Source of the DNA: Granulosicoccus sp036478565
GTDB taxonomy: Bacteria; Pseudomonadota; Gammaproteobacteria; Granulosicoccales; Granulosicoccaceae
Assembly: GCA_965224525.1 (NCBI GenBank)
Contig: OZ245050.1
Coordinates: 1,860,001 to 1,924,000 of the forward strand
Length of the DNA stretch: 64,000 bases
Direction: 5' to 3'
Of this stretch, positions 56,796 to 64,000 are shown piece by piece. How positions within the stretch are numbered: the stretch's first letter is position 1; every line of letters starts with the position of its first letter. The position numbers were made by a program, and so were the translations under genes. A model generated the notes under the pieces. The model was not told the DNA's origin and made no database searches. It saw only the letters and a program-made list of their open reading frames with translations.

Positions 56796-57430
56796 ATGAT
56801 TGCGAATTTCCATCCTTATTCCAGAGCGTTTGTCATTATTTATGAGGCAAGCGATGGACTTGGCCCGCTGATTTATGGGCTGCTTAGGCAGAACTTTAAG
56901 ATTAGCTACTGGAATCCAGTGGTTCAAAAATCAGCGACAATTGATGCGAATGAACTAGACCTGCTAATTCAGCTTGGTAGTAGGGCCAACGTTGGCGACA
57001 GTTAACATGCCAACTGGATGTTGCGGGAAACTGTATTTATCGAGACGGCGATGAAACTTGAGAAAGCGGTGTTTTCCATTTGTCTTGGTGCCCAGATGCA
57101 GGCCGATATAACGGGTGCCCGTATCTACCGGCTTGAGCAAAAGCAACTGGGAATTTACAAGGTCGATATTGATAACCCTGAAGGTTTCCTTTCCGCTGTT
57201 GCTAACAACAATGGACGTGTTTTTCAGTCGCATCAGTATGCATTTGATCTGCCGCAAGGGGCAATGCATCTGACCTATAGCAATGATGTACCGTGCCAGG
57301 CATCCAATATGGGTAACCACATTGTGGCTACCCAGTTTCATTCGGACGCCACGCTGGAAGTTTTCACCTCATGGTTGTTGGCCACCTTTTTCAGTTTGCG
57401 CGCAACACTTGGTGCAGGCCATTGGTTCCG
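56796..57430 (+). pseudogene. Class I glutamine amidotransferase gene interrupted by an in-frame stop
   Basis: Codons before and after TAA 57003-57005 stay in the same frame and together match a GMP-synthase-like amidotransferase: L-L-I-Q-L-G-S-R-A-N-V-G-D-S, then the stop, then L-R-E-T-V-F-I-E-T-A-M, the nucleophile loop I-C-L-G-A-Q, V-F-Q-S-H-Q-Y-A-F-D-L-P and V-A-T-Q-F-H-S-D. The last motif is F-H-S-D instead of the F-H-P-E with the catalytic His and Glu. One nonsense mutation plus drift indicates a young pseudogene. The end runs towards the convergent pyc gene and is unclear beyond 57400. Confidence 0.7.
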
Positions 57431-57450
57431 TATGCGTATGGCGTGTACAG

Positions 57451-60400
57451 TCAGACAGCTATTTTCACCAGCAAATCCTTCGCATCAATCTGATCCCCTG
57501 GCTTTATCAGCAGCTCTTCGATGACGCCATCAACCTCGGCATAGATGGCGGTTTCCATTTTCATCGCTTCGATGGATAGCAGAATATCGCCACTTTTGAT
57601 GTTCTGGCCACTATTGACGTTGACGGTGGAAATGACACCTGGCATTGGCGCACCGACTTCGGCAGGGTTTCCAGGATCAGCCTTGGCCCGGGCCAAGGCA
57701 CCGGCTGCGCCGTGCAGGCGATCGGGTACGGCTGCCGAGCGTGGTTGCCCATTCAACTCGAAGAATACGCGTACCATGCCTTGCTCGTTGACATCACCAA
57801 TGGCGACACAACGGATAACGAGGGTTTTGCCTTGTTCAATTTCGACAAATATTTCATCGCCTTGCTGCAGTCCATGAAAATAAACACCGGTACTCAACAT
57901 ACTGGTCGGGCCATACAGCTCCTGCGCGGCAGCGAATTCGGTAAACACCTTTGGATACATCAGGTAACTGGACAAATCCTGCTCCGTGATTTCACGCCCA
58001 ATGGATTCAGCAAGCGATAGCCGCGTGGCAACTAAGTCGACGGCTGGCAGGGTAGCGCCGGCTCGTTCACTCAAAGGCGCTTCACCCTTTAAAACCTTGT
58101 CACGAATACCGGTAGGGAAACCACCTGGCACCTGACTGAGTTCACCGCGCATCATCGAGAGAACTGAATCGGGAAAGGCTATTTCCTTGTCCGGATCTTG
58201 CACATCCTCGATCGTCATTTCCTGGCTGATCATCATCAGGGCCATGTCGCCAACAACCTTGGAGGACGGGGTCACTTTGACGATATCGCCAAACATCTGG
58301 TTGACATCAGAATAGGCTCGAGCAACTTCATGCCAGCGGGACTCAAGACCGAGCGAACGGGCTTGCTCTTTCAGGTTGGTGAACTGACCACCGGGCATTT
58401 CATGCAGATAGACTTCAGATGCAGGGCCTTTCAGGTCACTTTCAAATGCTGCGTATTGTCGGCGTACTGCTTCCCAGTAAAAGGAAATCTGTTCGATAGC
58501 GTCCCAGGATAAACCCGTATCGCGTGAGGTGCCGCGCAGTGCGGAAACGATGGAGCCGAGGCAAGGCTGTGAAGTGTTGCCTGACAGGGAATCCATGGCG
58601 GCATCCACAGCATCCACACCCGCATCAATAGCGGCGAGAATGGTTGCGGCGGCAATACCGGAAGTGTCGTGTGTATGGAAGTGGACGGGCAAGTCGGTTG
58701 TTTCGCGTAACGCCTTGAACAAGCTGGTTGCAGCGGCGGGTTTCATCAAACCAGCCATATCCTTGATACAAAGTATGTGTGCGCCTGCCTTGTCGAGTTC
58801 GCGAGCAAGGTTCAGGTAATAGTCGAGCTGAAACTTAGGCCGACCGGCATCCAGCATGTCGCCGGTGTAGCAGATGGTTGCCTCGCAGAGTTTGTTTTCG
58901 GACAGTACAGCATCCATGCACACTCGCATGTTGTCGACCCAGTTAAAACAATCAAATACGCGGAACAAATCGACGCCACCAACGGCCGCTTCATGAATAA
59001 AATGCTGAACGACGTTATCCGGATAATTGGTATAGCCGACACCGTTGGCACCTCGTACCAGCATCTGCAGCAAAATATTGGGTGCTCGCTGGCGAATCGT
59101 TGCCAGCCTCTCCCAGGGATCTTCGGTGAGGAACCGCATGCTGACATCGAATGTCGCGCCACCCCAACACTCAAGCGAGAGTAGCTGCGGTAACGACTTT
59201 GCATAAGCGTCGGCAATATTAACAATGTCGGTGCTGCGCATACGTGTTGCCAGCAATGACTGGTGCGCATCGCGCATGGTGGTGTCGGTTATCAACACCT
59301 GTTCCTGTTCGCGTAACCAGCGGGCAAACGCCTCCGGCCCATCGCGTTCCAGACGGTCTTTTGTACCCGCTTCGAGCTTGCTGTCGTACCAGGGCGCTGT
59401 CGGTGCCGTGGGGCCAACGCGTTCGGCTTTTCTGTCACGTACATCTGGATGGCCGTTGACGGTGACATCAGCAATGTACTGCAACAGCTTGGTAGCGCGA
59501 TCTCGCCGTTTAACCTGATCAAACAATTCGGGTGTGGTGTCGATGAATTGAGTGGTATAGCTGTTATCAAGAAATTTCGGATGACCAATGATGTTTTCCA
59601 GAAAGGTCAGGTTGGTGGCGACACCACGTATCCGAAACTCGCGCAGTGCGCGATCCATTCGTTTGATAGTTTCTTCGGGTGTCGGTGCCCAGGCGGTAAC
59701 TTTTTCCAACAAAGGGTCGTAGAAACGGTTAATAACCGCGCCGGAATAGGCAGTACCGCCGTCGAGTCGAATACCAAAGCCCGAAGCACCGCGGTAAGCG
59801 GTTATACGGCCATAGTCGGGGACAAAATTCTGTTCCGGATCTTCTGTTGTAATGCGGCATTGCATGGCGTGGCCATTGAGCCTGATGTCTTTCTGCGGTG
59901 GTACACCGGATTCTTGCGTGCCAATCACCGCACCCTCAATCAGATGAATCTGTGCCTTTATGATGTCGATACCAGTGACCTCCTCAGTCACCGTATGTTC
60001 GACCTGCACTCGAGGGTTAACTTCGATGAAGTAAAAATCACCGCTGTCGATGTCCATCAGAAACTCAACCGTACCAGCGCCGACGTAGCTGGTGGCGCGC
60101 GCTATTTTCAGCGCATGTTCGCTCAGAACTGCCCGTTGCTCGTTACTGAGATAGGGAGCAGGTGCGCGTTCAACGACTTTTTGATTGCGTCGCTGTACGG
60201 TGCAGTCGCGCTCGAACAGGTGAACCGAATTGCCATGCGTATCGCCAAGAATCTGCGCTTCCACGTGGCGCGCCCGTTCAACCAGTTTTTCCAGGAAGAT
60301 TTCATCCTTGCCAAAGGCAGCCTGCGCCTCGCGGCGTGCTTCATTGGCCTGCTTCTCCAGGTCTTCCTCGCTGCGAATGGTACGCATGCCGCGTCCGCCA

Positions 60401-60912
60401 CCGCCCCAGGATGCCTTCAGCATGATTGGATAGCCGATTTCAGCAGCCATGCGCTTGATAGTCGGCAAGTCGTCGGGTAACGGTTCAGTTGCCGGAACCA
60501 CCGGCACACCGGCTTCTATCGCAAGCTTCCGTGCCGCCACCTTGTTACCGAGGCTTCGCATGGTTTCTGCGCGCGGGCCGATGAAAGTGATACCAGCCGC
60601 ATCACAGGCATCGACAAATTCCGGGCTTTCCGACAGCAGGCCGTAGCCGGGATGTATGGCGTCAGCGCCGGAGAGTTTGGCTACGCGTAACACTTCGTCA
60701 ATTGACAGGTAGGATTCGATCGGTCCCATATCCTGGTCAAGATGCGGCCCTTTGCCGACCTGATAGGCCTCATCAGCCTTGAAGCGATGCAGCGCCAGTT
60801 TGTCTTCCTTGGCCCAGATAGCGACGGTTTTGATACCGAGCTCGTTAGCTGCGCGGAAGACACGAATCGCTATTTCAGAGCGGTTCGCAACCAGAATCTT
60901 CTTAATGGACAA
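57451..60912 (-). CDS. pyc: Pyruvate carboxylase
   Basis: A 1153-residue biotin enzyme that carboxylates pyruvate to oxaloacetate to refill the TCA cycle. Order of domains: biotin carboxylase (I-K-K-I-L-V-A-N-R-S-E-I-A-I-R at the start, ATP-grasp loop S-W-G-G-G-G-R-G-M-R near 160), carboxyltransferase (T-D-T-T-M-R-D-A-H-Q-S-L-L-A-T-R near 540), tetramerisation region, and biotinyl domain with E-A-M-K-M-E-T at the end. TTG 60912 with GGAG upstream is the start; the longer frame to 61002 has no family homology. It is complete and single-chain. Confidence 0.95.
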   Translation of the reverse strand: MSIKKILVANRSEIAIRVFRAANELGIKTVAIWAKEDKLALHRFKADEAYQVGKGPHLDQDMGPIESYLSIDEVLRVAKLSGADAIHPGYGLLSESPEFVDACDAAGITFIGPRAETMRSLGNKVAARKLAIEAGVPVVPATEPLPDDLPTIKRMAAEIGYPIMLKASWGGGGRGMRTIRSEEDLEKQANEARREAQAAFGKDEIFLEKLVERARHVEAQILGDTHGNSVHLFERDCTVQRRNQKVVERAPAPYLSNEQRAVLSEHALKIARATSYVGAGTVEFLMDIDSGDFYFIEVNPRVQVEHTVTEEVTGIDIIKAQIHLIEGAVIGTQESGVPPQKDIRLNGHAMQCRITTEDPEQNFVPDYGRITAYRGASGFGIRLDGGTAYSGAVINRFYDPLLEKVTAWAPTPEETIKRMDRALREFRIRGVATNLTFLENIIGHPKFLDNSYTTQFIDTTPELFDQVKRRDRATKLLQYIADVTVNGHPDVRDRKAERVGPTAPTAPWYDSKLEAGTKDRLERDGPEAFARWLREQEQVLITDTTMRDAHQSLLATRMRSTDIVNIADAYAKSLPQLLSLECWGGATFDVSMRFLTEDPWERLATIRQRAPNILLQMLVRGANGVGYTNYPDNVVQHFIHEAAVGGVDLFRVFDCFNWVDNMRVCMDAVLSENKLCEATICYTGDMLDAGRPKFQLDYYLNLARELDKAGAHILCIKDMAGLMKPAAATSLFKALRETTDLPVHFHTHDTSGIAAATILAAIDAGVDAVDAAMDSLSGNTSQPCLGSIVSALRGTSRDTGLSWDAIEQISFYWEAVRRQYAAFESDLKGPASEVYLHEMPGGQFTNLKEQARSLGLESRWHEVARAYSDVNQMFGDIVKVTPSSKVVGDMALMMISQEMTIEDVQDPDKEIAFPDSVLSMMRGELSQVPGGFPTGIRDKVLKGEAPLSERAGATLPAVDLVATRLSLAESIGREITEQDLSSYLMYPKVFTEFAAAQELYGPTSMLSTGVYFHGLQQGDEIFVEIEQGKTLVIRCVAIGDVNEQGMVRVFFELNGQPRSAAVPDRLHGAAGALARAKADPGNPAEVGAPMPGVISTVNVNSGQNIKSGDILLSIEAMKMETAIYAEVDGVIEELLIKPGDQIDAKDLLVKIAV

Positions 60913-60946
60913 AAGGGTAGCTCCGGCTAAATCGAATTTTGTAATT

Positions 60947-61444
60947 CTAACAGCCAGCGGACCAGGAAACCGCCAGCACGGTGTAGTCGAGGCGCTTGCC
61001 ATTCACCATTACGCTGACTTCATCGTCAATTGTCTTGCCCAGTAAAGCCCGGCTCAAGGGTGCATCAATACTGACCTGATGGCGGGCCGGGTCGATTTCA
61101 TCAGAACCCACGAGTCGGATTTCCAGTACACCACCCGCACATTCGAGCGTCACCGTAGCGCCAAAGAAAATCTGTTCGCCCTGGGCCCTTTTGGCCACTA
61201 TTGTAAGTTCCGGTATACGCTTCTGCAGGTATCGAATACGTCGATCAAGCTCTCTGAGTTCTTTTTTTCGGTAGATATACTCAGCATTTTCCGAACGATC
61301 GCCTTCGGCCGCAGCCTCTGACAAGGCAGCGGTGACAACTCTGCGACGCAACCAGATTGCCGTTTCTTCTGCTTGTAGGCAATCAAATCCATCCTGCGTG
61401 ATGTAGGGAGACGAGTGGGGAGCCGGCGGCCGATAGCGACTCAC
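60947..61444 (-). CDS. greB: Transcription elongation factor GreB
   Basis: A 165-residue Gre factor that enters the secondary channel of RNA polymerase and triggers cleavage of backtracked RNA. The N-terminal coiled coil holds the acidic tip pattern E-G-D-R-S-E-N-A-E-Y, and R-I-R-Y-L-Q-K-R identifies GreB rather than GreA. The C-terminal FKBP-like domain follows. Located 34 bases upstream of pyc on the same strand. Confidence 0.92.
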   Translation of the reverse strand: MSRYRPPAPHSSPYITQDGFDCLQAEETAIWLRRRVVTAALSEAAAEGDRSENAEYIYRKKELRELDRRIRYLQKRIPELTIVAKRAQGEQIFFGATVTLECAGGVLEIRLVGSDEIDPARHQVSIDAPLSRALLGKTIDDEVSVMVNGKRLDYTVLAVSWSAGC

Positions 61445-61491
61445 AGTGCTGTATATTCCTGTAGCTGAACGCCTTCTAAACAGCGGACAAT

Positions 61492-62019
61492 ATGAAAACT
61501 GTACTGGTAGTGACGGTTATTGGTCCGGATCGGCCAGGTATTGTCAGCGGTCTGAGCAAAATCGTGGCGGCGCATGATGCCGATTGGCTTGAGAGTCATC
61601 TGGGTTATCTGGTGGGCCAGTTTGCTGGCATGGTGCATCTGGAGGTCGCTGATTCGCAGGTTGAGGCACTGACCAAGGCGCTGACTGGTTTTGATGTTGC
61701 TGGCATGCAAGTGAGTATCGCGAGAGGCTCTATAGCGCAGGATAACGCCGCGGCGCGGCGCGTGCTACTGGAGCTGACGGGGCTTGATCATCCGGGTATC
61801 GTGCGCGATATCACCTCAACCTTGAAAGAGGCTGGCGTCAGCGTCGAGACCTTTGAATCAGAACAGTACAGTGGATCGATGTCAGGGGAGCCGATGTTCA
61901 AGGCGACAGCGCGGTTGCTGGTGCCGAACGAATTGCCGGATGATGCACTGGATGCTGCCATGCAGTCAGTCTCGCATGGACTGATGGTTGATCTTGATTT
62001 ATTGCCCGTCAAGGGTTAA
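61492..62019 (+). CDS. gcvR: ACT-domain protein, GcvR-like
   Basis: A 175-residue protein with two ACT domains: V-T-V-I-G-P-D-R-P-G-I-V near the start and L-E-L-T-G-L-D-H-P-G-I-V near 95. This is the layout of the glycine cleavage system repressor GcvR, which binds glycine and controls GcvA. GcvR-like proteins also exist without glycine function, so the symbol is provisional. Divergent from greB with a 47-base gap. Confidence 0.75.
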   Translation: MKTVLVVTVIGPDRPGIVSGLSKIVAAHDADWLESHLGYLVGQFAGMVHLEVADSQVEALTKALTGFDVAGMQVSIARGSIAQDNAAARRVLLELTGLDHPGIVRDITSTLKEAGVSVETFESEQYSGSMSGEPMFKATARLLVPNELPDDALDAAMQSVSHGLMVDLDLLPVKG

Positions 62020-62137
62020 ATCAATGACTGCTGCTGAAGAGTCAGCTTGATGGGTTTCTGTTTCCAGGAAAACTGATTTATCCGGATAGGCACTAGCCAG
62101 ACGGCAATACCAGTTGCCAAAATGGCCTGGCAAGAAA

Positions 62138-62164
62138 AATGGCGCAGCCGGAAGGATTAACCTC
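62138..62164 (-). repeat. Partial duplicate of the tRNA-Arg 3' end
   Basis: The 27 bases resemble 62298-62326, the 3' end of the nearby tRNA gene (CCA, acceptor strand and T-arm), with a few substitutions and a two-base gap. No 5' half of a tRNA is visible around it, so it is not a functional tRNA. Confidence 0.45.
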
Positions 62165-62299
62165 TACAACCGAAGGGGCTGTTGAGGCCCCGCGCGCTGC
62201 GCCGCTTGTTGCAACTGCCTGCGGCAGTTGGCGAACCGAGGTTCTCATCTCGGCTGTCCAATGGCAGCGGTTGAGCGACATGGACAAAGATAAAATTAA

Positions 62300-62376
62300 T
62301 GGCGCGCCCGGAAGGATTCGAACCTCCGACCACCTGGTTCGAAGCCAGGTACTCTATCCAACTGAGCTACGGGCGC
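62300..62376 (-). tRNA. tRNA-Arg (anticodon TCG)
   Basis: A 77-base tRNA on the minus strand with encoded CCA. Acceptor arms GCGCCCG and CGGGCGC pair fully; the D-arm contains AGCTCAGTTGGATAGAG; the anticodon stem CCTGG/CCAGG encloses the loop CTTCGAA, giving anticodon TCG; the T-arm is GGAGG-TTCGAAT-CCTTC. It reads CGA codons. A T-rich stretch follows on the minus strand. Confidence 0.95.
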
Positions 62377-62476
62377 AGCAACACAGATATTATACGCCGG
62401 GGAACTTTACGGCGTCGAGAAAATCTTAACGACGTTTACCAAAGCAGTTAATATCCCAATACGGAGACCTATTTAT

Positions 62477-63076
62477 ATGGCTTTACTCATCAAACATGCA
62501 CTGGCAGCCACCGCCCTGTTTGGCACTATGTCTGGCCATGCCGCCGATCTTTCCGCCGTCCCTTCAGGCGGCTATGTCGTGGATCCTACGCACGCCTTTA
62601 TCAATTTTTCGTACAACCATCTGGGTCTGTCCAATCCGACCCTGGGTTTTGATGATTTCTCAATTGACATGAATCTTGATGCTGAAGACCCGACCAAATC
62701 GATGCTCAGTGTCAACATTGACCCGGACAGTGTCATAGCTGGTTCCGACAAATGGCACGAACACCTGACCGGCCCGGATTTTTTTGATATCGCCAACAAT
62801 CCTGAGATTACTTTCCAGTCCACAAGCATTGAAGCGGCCGCCGACGGTAGGTACAAAGTGAATGGCGATCTCACCATCAAGGGGCAAAGCAAACCTGTGT
62901 CGTTGGATGTCACCATCAACGCAGCCATGATGCACCCGATGAGCGGCAAACCCGTTATTGGTCTTAGTGCATCAACTACGGTTTTACGCTCCGATTTTGG
63001 TCTTGACAAATTTGTGCCAAATATCAGCGACGAAGTGCAATTGAATATTCAGACTGAGTTGGCCAAAGCTGAATAG
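62477..63076 (+). CDS. yceI: YceI-family periplasmic protein
   Basis: A 199-residue exported lipocalin-like protein (signal peptide 1-22, ends G-H-A-A). The YceI pattern is clear: Y-V-V-D-P-T-H-A-F-I-N-F-S-Y-N-H, a long middle F-x-x-x-S, G-D-L-T-I-K-G-Q-S-K-P-V, and D-F-G-L-D-K-F-V-P. YceI proteins bind polyisoprenoids such as long quinones in the periplasm. It stands 9 bases before a cytochrome b561 gene, the same pairing as yceI-yceJ in Escherichia coli. Confidence 0.9.
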   Translation: MALLIKHALAATALFGTMSGHAADLSAVPSGGYVVDPTHAFINFSYNHLGLSNPTLGFDDFSIDMNLDAEDPTKSMLSVNIDPDSVIAGSDKWHEHLTGPDFFDIANNPEITFQSTSIEAAADGRYKVNGDLTIKGQSKPVSLDVTINAAMMHPMSGKPVIGLSASTTVLRSDFGLDKFVPNISDEVQLNIQTELAKAE

Positions 63077-63085
63077 CACTGAACT

Positions 63086-64000
63086 ATGTCTGGTTCTCGT
63101 CCGCTCCGTTATGGTGATATTGCTGTCGGATTTCACTGGCTAACAGCAGTATTCGTTTTTGGCCTGCTGATCATTGGCAAGTACATGACGGGGTTGGACG
63201 AGAATGATGCGCTTCGGTTTACGCTAACGCAGTGGCATAAAACCTTTGGTGTGCTGGTTTTGTTGCTCTCATTGTTGCGATTTCTTTGGCGGCTATTTCA
63301 TCCAACGCCGGCACACGCTCCGCTAACGCCGTTGTGGGAAAAGCTTGCCGCAAATCTGGCACATATAACTTTGTACGTGCTGCTGTTCCTGATTCCGATG
63401 ACCGGCTGGGTTCTGGTTTCAGCATCACCGTTGAATATCCACACTCTGCTGTTCAATGTTATTCCATGGCCACATTTGCCGCTGCTGCCAGAATTGCCCA
63501 ACAAGGCTGAAATAGCCAAGTCATTTCGGCAATATCACGAGCTTGCAGGCAATCTGTTGATACTGGTATTGCTGGCCCATGTTGGTGCGGCAATGAAACA
63601 TCATCTGATCGATAAGGACGACATCCTGCGTCGAATGGCGCCCGATTGGTCATCGCCCGGCTTCTGGCGATTAGTTGCAAGTTTTTCTGCGGCGGTAGTT
63701 TCTATTGCTGTCTTTCTTGATATTTATCAGAACAGTGAGCGGCAAGCGGCACTGCAGGCTGCCGGCAGTAGCCAGATCAGTTTTATCGCCAACCTTGGTG
63801 GCAATGCTACCGCCGGGGTCTTTACCGAGTCCGAGGTAATTGCCAGTCTGAATATCAATTCACTGGAAAAAAGTACTTTGATGGCAACCGTCCGAACTGC
63901 AACACTAAGCAGTGTCAACAAACAAATTGAGTCTTCATTGCCGGATACTGACTGGTTTGCGGCTGAGGATTATCCTGAAGCCGTATTTCAGTCCATCGCT
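63086..64000 (+). CDS. Cytochrome b561 fused to a YceI-like domain (3' end outside window)
   Basis: The frame runs from ATG 63086 to the window end without a stop (305 codons). Residues 1-185 are a four-helix cytochrome b561 with haem-ligand His residues at conserved helix positions: F-H-W-L, Q-W-H-K, and Q-Y-H-E and L-A-H-V later. After a fifth membrane helix (about 193-213), residues 230-305 have a YceI-like start (I-S-F-I-A-N-L-G-G, V-I-A-S-L-N-I-N) that reaches F-A-A-E-D-Y-P-E. It should transfer electrons between quinone and a periplasmic partner. Confidence 0.85.
   Translation, partial: MSGSRPLRYGDIAVGFHWLTAVFVFGLLIIGKYMTGLDENDALRFTLTQWHKTFGVLVLLLSLLRFLWRLFHPTPAHAPLTPLWEKLAANLAHITLYVLLFLIPMTGWVLVSASPLNIHTLLFNVIPWPHLPLLPELPNKAEIAKSFRQYHELAGNLLILVLLAHVGAAMKHHLIDKDDILRRMAPDWSSPGFWRLVASFSAAVVSIAVFLDIYQNSERQAALQAAGSSQISFIANLGGNATAGVFTESEVIASLNINSLEKSTLMATVRTATLSSVNKQIESSLPDTDWFAAEDYPEAVFQSIA

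Noticed and set aside
60913..61002. N-terminal extension of pyc to 61002
   Set aside because: It overlaps the end of greB and shows no similarity to biotin carboxylase; TTG 60912 has a ribosome site.
62139..62429. A plus-strand 96-codon frame over the tRNA
   Set aside because: It reads through the tRNA-Arg gene in antisense (a typical false protein) and has no domain.
1..64000. CRISPR arrays, rRNA genes, intact insertion sequences or phage genes
   Set aside because: I looked for regularly spaced repeats, transposase or integrase motifs and rRNA sequence and saw none; the only large repeats are the giant-gene duplication and short local repeats.

Overview
The window looks like the chromosome of a marine-type gammaproteobacterium. 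GreB, RlmJ, a GcvR-like ACT protein, PEP synthase with its PpsR regulator, and biotin-type pyruvate carboxylase all fit that class. Methanethiol oxidation, heterotetrameric sarcosine oxidase and a TRAP transporter suggest a life on algal osmolytes and methylated compounds. A Granulosicoccus-like lineage is a guess only; no rRNA or other phylogenetic marker is present.

Layout. 1-10.4 kb: the end of an RND pump, a DUF4124 protein, a hotdog thioesterase, an HTTM-DCC membrane protein, divergent ppsA/ppsR, an astacin-type protease and two uncharacterised proteins. 10.4-17.1 kb: an MFS transporter, then a methanethiol oxidase operon (mtoX, a Sco-MauG fusion, sco1), an OsmC protein and a TetR regulator with a clear palindromic operator. 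17.1-18.5 kb: decayed genes, namely an ABC permease tail and a RuBisCO-like protein. 18.8-31.7 kb: soxBDAG sarcosine oxidase, followed on the same strand by acyl-CoA dehydrogenase, CaiB-type CoA-transferase, a MaoC/HTD2-type dehydratase, a DUF1989 protein and a winged-helix regulator, and convergent to a TRAP transporter. Together these look like one catabolic locus for an N-methylated acid that is further broken down as a CoA thioester.

32.0-44.3 kb: the most unusual region. Two tandem giant genes (about 1858 and 2025 codons) encode paralogues with a papain-fold (Tox-PL-like) Cys-His-Asp domain near the N-terminus, several degenerate repeats of about 120 residues, glycine/alanine-rich membrane-like segments and a C-terminal region of about 930 residues that is almost identical between copies. 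A frameshifted scrap of the 3' end of a third copy lies upstream. This is the best candidate for an undescribed system.

44.4-52.2 kb: a PfkB kinase, a fused E1 alpha-beta 2-oxoacid/acetoin-type dehydrogenase, a stand-alone lipoyl domain and an AcoC-like hydrolase, then a multidomain PQQ-type sugar dehydrogenase surrounded by gene scraps (SDR, D-erythronate dehydrogenase-like, E1-beta). 52.2-64 kb: housekeeping genes (HI0933-type flavoprotein, rlmJ, hydroxyacid dehydrogenase, pyc, greB, gcvR-like, tRNA-Arg(TCG), yceI and a cytochrome b561-YceI fusion running off the end), mixed with decayed M16 peptidase and glutamine amidotransferase genes. The number of recognisable pseudogenes is high for a bacterial window of this size.
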